Assembly: GCA_014380545.1 (NCBI GenBank)
Contig: JACMJP010000442.1
Span: forward strand, 1 to 10,373
Reading direction: 5' to 3'
DNA: 10,373 nt
From: Chitinophagales bacterium
Lineage (GTDB): Bacteria; Bacteroidota; Bacteroidia; Chitinophagales; BACL12
The notes beneath the pieces were generated by a model. It was not told the origin of the DNA. It worked only from the letters and a program-made list of their open reading frames with translations, and ran no database searches. The position numbers and the translations under genes are program-made. Every line of letters begins with the position of its first letter. Positions within the stretch are counted from its first letter, which is position 1. Shown here in pieces: positions 7,450 through 10,373 of the stretch.

Positions 7450-8093
7450 AAAATAAAATTATTTCCATTCTCTTTTTTAATGGTCTCACTTATTGTGCAC
7501 CATTAATAACAACAATCAATTTATTGTTTACAATCCAGATGCTTCTTCTTAATATAATTGCGATCCTGCTTTTCATCACTCAACCATCACTGAGTGTGAA
7601 AGAAACAATGGACAAAGAAAAGTCAGATAAGTTTTCCGTAGCACTCATTATTGCAGGATGCATAATTTGTCAAATATTTTCTGTTATTGAATGGGCATGC
7701 TTCAGAAGATCATTTCATGATTTTACATCAGATACTTTTACTTTTTTGGCTATCACATTTATTATATGCGGATTAATATTGAGAATATCTGCTATCCGAA
7801 CACTTGGAAAATATTTTACGGGTACTGTGCAAATCCAGGCTGATCAAAAGATCATTCAATCCGGCGTATATAAATTCATCCGCCATCCCAGTTACATGGG
7901 AGCTTACCTGGTAATGGTTGGAAATGCCATCTTGTTGCATGCATATATTGGTATTTGCATTTCACTGGTTGCCATGTTCGCTGTTTATTATTTTCGCATC
8001 AAAGTGGAAGAAACTGAATTAATAAAAAACTTTGGAGCGCAATACTCAGAATATAAAAAAAGAACCAAAAAATTGATTCCTTATATTTATTGA
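7446..8093 (+). CDS. ICMT/PEMT-family integral membrane methyltransferase
   Basis: This protein has 215 residues and several membrane segments (about 12-46 as one or two, 63-84, 96-115 and a 152-183 hairpin). The C-terminal half carries the family signature: LGKYFTGTVQI at 120-130, SGVYKFIRHPSYMGAYL at 139-155 with the RHPSY motif binding S-adenosylmethionine, VEETEL at 187-192, FGAQYSEY at 196-203 and KKLIPYIY at the end. By family knowledge it methylates a lipophilic substrate, a terminal carboxylate in ICMT proper or an amine in the PEMT branch. The ATG overlaps the synthase stop (ATGA), so translation is probably coupled and the two act on one pathway. A plausible inference is that it caps the carboxylate of an N-acyl amino acid made by the synthase, as PhcB makes a methyl-ester signal in Ralstonia. 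Alternatively it acts on an unrelated membrane lipid. Confidence 0.85.
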   Translation: MKNKIISILFFNGLTYCAPLITTINLLFTIQMLLLNIIAILLFITQPSLSVKETMDKEKSDKFSVALIIAGCIICQIFSVIEWACFRRSFHDFTSDTFTFLAITFIICGLILRISAIRTLGKYFTGTVQIQADQKIIQSGVYKFIRHPSYMGAYLVMVGNAILLHAYIGICISLVAMFAVYYFRIKVEETELIKNFGAQYSEYKKRTKKLIPYIY

Positions 8094-8116
8094 TCCTGAT
8101 CCCAGAGATCAATTTT
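8090..8116 (+). terminator. Possible intrinsic terminator after the methyltransferase gene
   Basis: TTGATC (8090-8095) and GATCAA (8107-8112) can pair around an 11-base loop, followed by TTTT and a further AT run. It overlaps the stop codon and lies in the 35-base gap between convergent genes. The stem is short and has no strong GC clamp, so the call is tentative. It may also stop transcription from the opposite strand, although the minus side lacks a T-run. Confidence 0.35.
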
Positions 8117-8128
8117 AATTCGCAAAAT

Positions 8129-8776
8129 TTACCTGATGAGTTTTTCATTGATTGCTTTTGCAACTGCTTCTGTTTTTGTAGCTACATGCAGTTTCTCATA
8201 TATATTTTTTATATGAGAGTGTACAGTTTCGTAAGAAATAAAGATCGTGTCAGCGATCTTTTGATAAGAGAAACCTTTTACTAAATAATTTAATATTTCC
8301 ATTTCCCGTTCTGTGAGGCGGTAATCTTTTTCTGCAAGTTCTGTTTCAGTAAGATGTGTTTTAAATAAATGTAAAACCTTTTTTGCTATAACAGGCGTCA
8401 TGGGTGCGCCACCGGCATACACTTCTTTTATAGCTTCCAGAATTTGTGCGGGCGGTGTTGTTTTTAAAATATAACCATCAGCTCCAAAACAAATAGAGTA
8501 AAATACTTTATTGTCATCATCAAAAATAGTTTGCATAATAATTTTGATGATTGGTTTTTCTGTATGTAAGATCTTTACAGCATCAATGCCTGAAATACCC
8601 GGCATTTCAATATCCATCAGCACAACATCGGGATCTGCCTTTTCAATATCCTTCAATAGATTATTGGCATTGGAAAAACCGCCGCCCCATTCAAAACCTT
8701 CAGTTCCTTTCAGGATAACACTGAGTGCATCCCGTATTTTTTTGCTGTCGTCAAATATTGTTACTCTAATACTCAT
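8129..8776 (-). CDS. NarL/FixJ-family response regulator (receiver + LuxR-type HTH)
   Basis: This protein has 215 residues, the normal family length. Residues 1-122 are a receiver domain: acidic pair D9-D10, phosphoacceptor D55 in VLMDIEMPG, switch Thr83 in MQTIFDDD and Lys105 in LKTT. Residues 152-213 are a LuxR/GerE helix-turn-helix (LTEREMEILNYLVKGFSYQKIA, then SYETVHSHIKNIYEKLHV). It lies 54 bases downstream of the histidine kinase stop, so the pair is probably one operon. Phosphorylated NarL-type regulators dimerise and bind inverted repeats. That makes this protein a candidate binder of the 8-4-8 palindromes at 4008-4027, 6594-6613 and 6672-6691, although no copy of the palindrome precedes the regulator itself in the visible sequence. 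The family call is firm; the targets are inferred. Confidence 0.95.
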   Translation of the reverse strand: MSIRVTIFDDSKKIRDALSVILKGTEGFEWGGGFSNANNLLKDIEKADPDVVLMDIEMPGISGIDAVKILHTEKPIIKIIMQTIFDDDNKVFYSICFGADGYILKTTPPAQILEAIKEVYAGGAPMTPVIAKKVLHLFKTHLTETELAEKDYRLTEREMEILNYLVKGFSYQKIADTIFISYETVHSHIKNIYEKLHVATKTEAVAKAINEKLIR

Positions 8777-8830
8777 AAGTTTTATTTTTTACAAAGTTCT
8801 TTCTAAAAACACCACCCGGCAATAACCACT

Positions 8831-10373
8831 TCAGGTGAAATTTAATTGCAGATGAATGGATGTTCCGGCTCCTGGTTCAGAATCTATTTTTAATTGCGCA
8901 TGCATTGCTTCTGCTCTTGAGCGGATGTTTCTGATACCGTTTCCATCCTGTTCTTTATTGATATTAAAACCTTTGCCGTCATCTTTTATTTCTATGTCTA
9001 TGAGGTTACTGTTTTTCTTTATGGAAAGATATAAGTTAGCGCACCCGGAATATTTTACAGCATTATTAATGCTTTCTTTCAGGATGAGATAAATATTTCT
9101 TCTTTTTTCCATTTGCATAATTATATTATCAAAATTTTCAGAAGTATTAAAATGCAACTGGATATTTTTTGTTTCGCTGATCTTGTGCGCATAGTTTTCA
9201 ATCCTGGTAATTACATTTTCAAAACTGTCGTTGCGGGGATTAATGGTCCAGATAATATCACTCATATCATCCATCATTTCCCGGCTGTTATTGCTAATGT
9301 CATCCAATAAACTCATTGCTTCCTCTTGTTTATTACTTTCCATTTGCTGTTTTGCAAAGTCGCTATACATGCTGATGCTGCTGAGTGTACTGCCGATCTC
9401 ATCATGCAGGTCGCTGCTGATGCGGCTGCGCTCTGTAGTAATTCTTTTTTCATACTCCAGTTTTTTGCGAAGCTGGCGGCGGCTGAATAATAAACCGATA
9501 ATAATTAAAGATAAAACAGATGACCCGATAGTGATCCTGTTTGTTAATTCTTTTCTTTCAATCCGTCGTTCCTGTAATGTATTCTCTATTTCCTGTAATG
9601 TATTCTCTTTTTCCTTTTGTGCAATTATTTTTTCTTTTTTTTCGGTTTCGTATTTGGTTTGTAATTCGGCAATAGCTCTGGATTTTTCTTCTGCAAAAAT
9701 TGAATCGTCATACAGTATAAATTGATTCAGATAGTCATAGGCTTTTTTGGGATCACCCAATTCATCATAAATTATAGCCAGGTTTTGATAGTTTATCCTT
9801 AAAATTTTTTTATTATCCTCTTCCAAAGCCAGTAAATTACTTTCTTTTAAATATTGGATAGCATTTTTATTATCATTTTTCAGCATATAAAGTAAGCCGA
9901 TATTACTTATAGGTACGCAAGCTTCTAATAACTCATTTTTTTTATAGAATATCTCTGATTTCTTAAAATAAAACATTGCACTATCAAGATCAGTTTTTGA
10001 ACGATATTGATAAGCAAGACCGGCATTATTATATGCATCTGCATATAATTCTGCATCTATCTTTTCATTTTCTTCCGCCAAAAAAATTTGTAAATATTGT
10101 AAAGCTTCATCATATAAAAAATTTAAAGATGTATCAGCGCCGGCGCTATCTATTAAAGTCGAGCTAATCCCATGATAAGAGCGATAAATTTTGTTTCCCA
10201 GCTTACTTAGTTGTGCTAAAGAGAGACTTTGTTTGTGATTGTCTAATGCCTGTTTATAGTCTCTATTGCGGTAATAGTCCAGTGCAAGGTTATTTAAATA
10301 ATCAATCAGATTGACTGTGTCCTTAAATGCCTGCCCAATGGTTACTGCTTCCAGATGATAGTAAATAGCAGAA
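8831..10373 (-). CDS. TPR-containing HisKA_3 sensor histidine kinase, partial at N-terminus
   Basis: The frame is open from the window edge to a TGA at 8831 (513 residues visible). A TTG at 10081 is an internal leucine codon, because the TPR pattern continues upstream. Visible residues 1 to about 230 are tetratricopeptide repeats (NNLALDYYRNRDYKQAL, YNNAGLAYQYR, SNIGLLYMLKNDNKNAIQYL, QNLAIIYDELGDPKKAYDYL). Residues about 235-280 are a charged coiled coil and about 282-298 one membrane helix. Next come the HisKA_3 phosphoacceptor box RISSDLHDEIGSTLSSI with His323 (9404-9406), the N box KESINNAVKYSG and the ATP-lid glycines DDGKGF and GNGIRNIRSRAEAM. With a TPR part ahead of a single helix, the sensor part is probably periplasmic, as in other Bacteroidota kinases; a signal peptide is expected outside the window. 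It is paired with the NarL-type regulator 54 bases downstream. The ligand is unknown. Confidence 0.93.
   Translation of the reverse strand, partial: SAIYYHLEAVTIGQAFKDTVNLIDYLNNLALDYYRNRDYKQALDNHKQSLSLAQLSKLGNKIYRSYHGISSTLIDSAGADTSLNFLYDEALQYLQIFLAEENEKIDAELYADAYNNAGLAYQYRSKTDLDSAMFYFKKSEIFYKKNELLEACVPISNIGLLYMLKNDNKNAIQYLKESNLLALEEDNKKILRINYQNLAIIYDELGDPKKAYDYLNQFILYDDSIFAEEKSRAIAELQTKYETEKKEKIIAQKEKENTLQEIENTLQERRIERKELTNRITIGSSVLSLIIIGLLFSRRQLRKKLEYEKRITTERSRISSDLHDEIGSTLSSISMYSDFAKQQMESNKQEEAMSLLDDISNNSREMMDDMSDIIWTINPRNDSFENVITRIENYAHKISETKNIQLHFNTSENFDNIIMQMEKRRNIYLILKESINNAVKYSGCANLYLSIKKNSNLIDIEIKDDGKGFNINKEQDGNGIRNIRSRAEAMHAQLKIDSEPGAGTSIHLQLNFT
9571..9612 (-). repeat. Tandem 21-base in-frame duplication in the kinase coiled coil
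   Basis: CCTGTAATGTATTCTCT occurs at 9571-9587 and again at 9592-9608, within two adjacent 21-base units that differ at one base. It encodes ENTLQEI-ENTLQE, i.e. one duplicated heptad in the coiled coil between the TPR region and the membrane helix. Near identity at DNA level suggests a recent slippage or duplication. Adding exactly seven residues keeps the coiled-coil register. Confidence 0.8.

Noticed and set aside
8090..8284. 64-codon plus-strand frame following the methyltransferase
   Set aside because: It is antisense to the 3' end of the response regulator, including its HTH, and its Cys/Phe-rich product has no recognisable features.
9231..9725. 164-codon plus-strand frame antisense to the kinase
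   Set aside because: The opposite strand encodes an intact kinase with all motifs. The Ser/Leu-rich antisense product has no recognisable domain.
10079..10081. TTG as the start codon of the histidine kinase
   Set aside because: The same frame stays open to the window edge and encodes further TPR sequence, so the codon is internal and the true start is outside the window.

Overview
The window looks like the chromosome of a Bacteroidota member. It is AT-rich, it has a secreted protein with a type IX secretion (T9SS) C-terminal sorting domain, a GEVED-type surface domain and a TPR-fused HisKA_3 histidine kinase, and one promoter resembles the Bacteroidota -33/-7 type. No closer taxonomy is supported from the sequence alone.

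Layout. Positions 1-6282 hold three minus-strand genes for exported proteins. In transcription order they are a formylglycine-generating-enzyme-like (FGE-like) protein that seems to lack the catalytic cysteines (6282-4819), a small T9SS cargo protein (4773-4099), and a giant surface protein (3944 to beyond position 1). The giant protein has a signal peptide, a GEVED domain, seven ~59-residue beta-propeller-like repeats, a LamG-like lectin domain and at least eight Asp/Cys-rich MopE-type putative metal-binding repeats. The 474-base intergenic stretch 6283-6756 holds a 32-codon ORF that looks like a duplicated signal-peptide start, plus two back-to-back copies of a palindromic promoter element. 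On the plus strand follow two overlapping genes: a GNAT-fold acyltransferase resembling LuxI/N-acyl amino acid synthases (6757-7449) and an isoprenylcysteine-carboxyl-methyltransferase (ICMT)-like membrane methyltransferase (7446-8093). Converging on them is a two-component pair on the minus strand: a TPR-coiled coil-TM-HisKA_3 histidine kinase (10373-8831, 5' end outside the window) and a NarL/LuxR-type response regulator (8776-8129).

The most interesting signal is a near-identical promoter-operator found three times: an 8-4-8 palindrome (consensus CACCA-N4-TGGTGATTGAC) whose gene-proximal arm runs into a TTGAC -33-like box, with a -7-like octamer 17-18 bases further on and an ATG 31-35 bases after that. 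All three copies point at a start codon: the giant surface protein, the 32-codon ORF (and perhaps the FGE-like/T9SS cargo genes behind it), and the LuxI-like synthase. The palindrome centre lies about where a lux box sits relative to -35.

The inferred model is that an acyltransferase/methyltransferase pair makes a small acylated (possibly methyl-esterified) signal, and a LuxR-HTH regulator acting at the palindrome controls both the synthase and the large surface proteins. This would be a quorum-sensing-like circuit in Bacteroidota. The gene calls and the motif are read directly from the sequence; the circuit, the signal and the identity of the regulator are inference.
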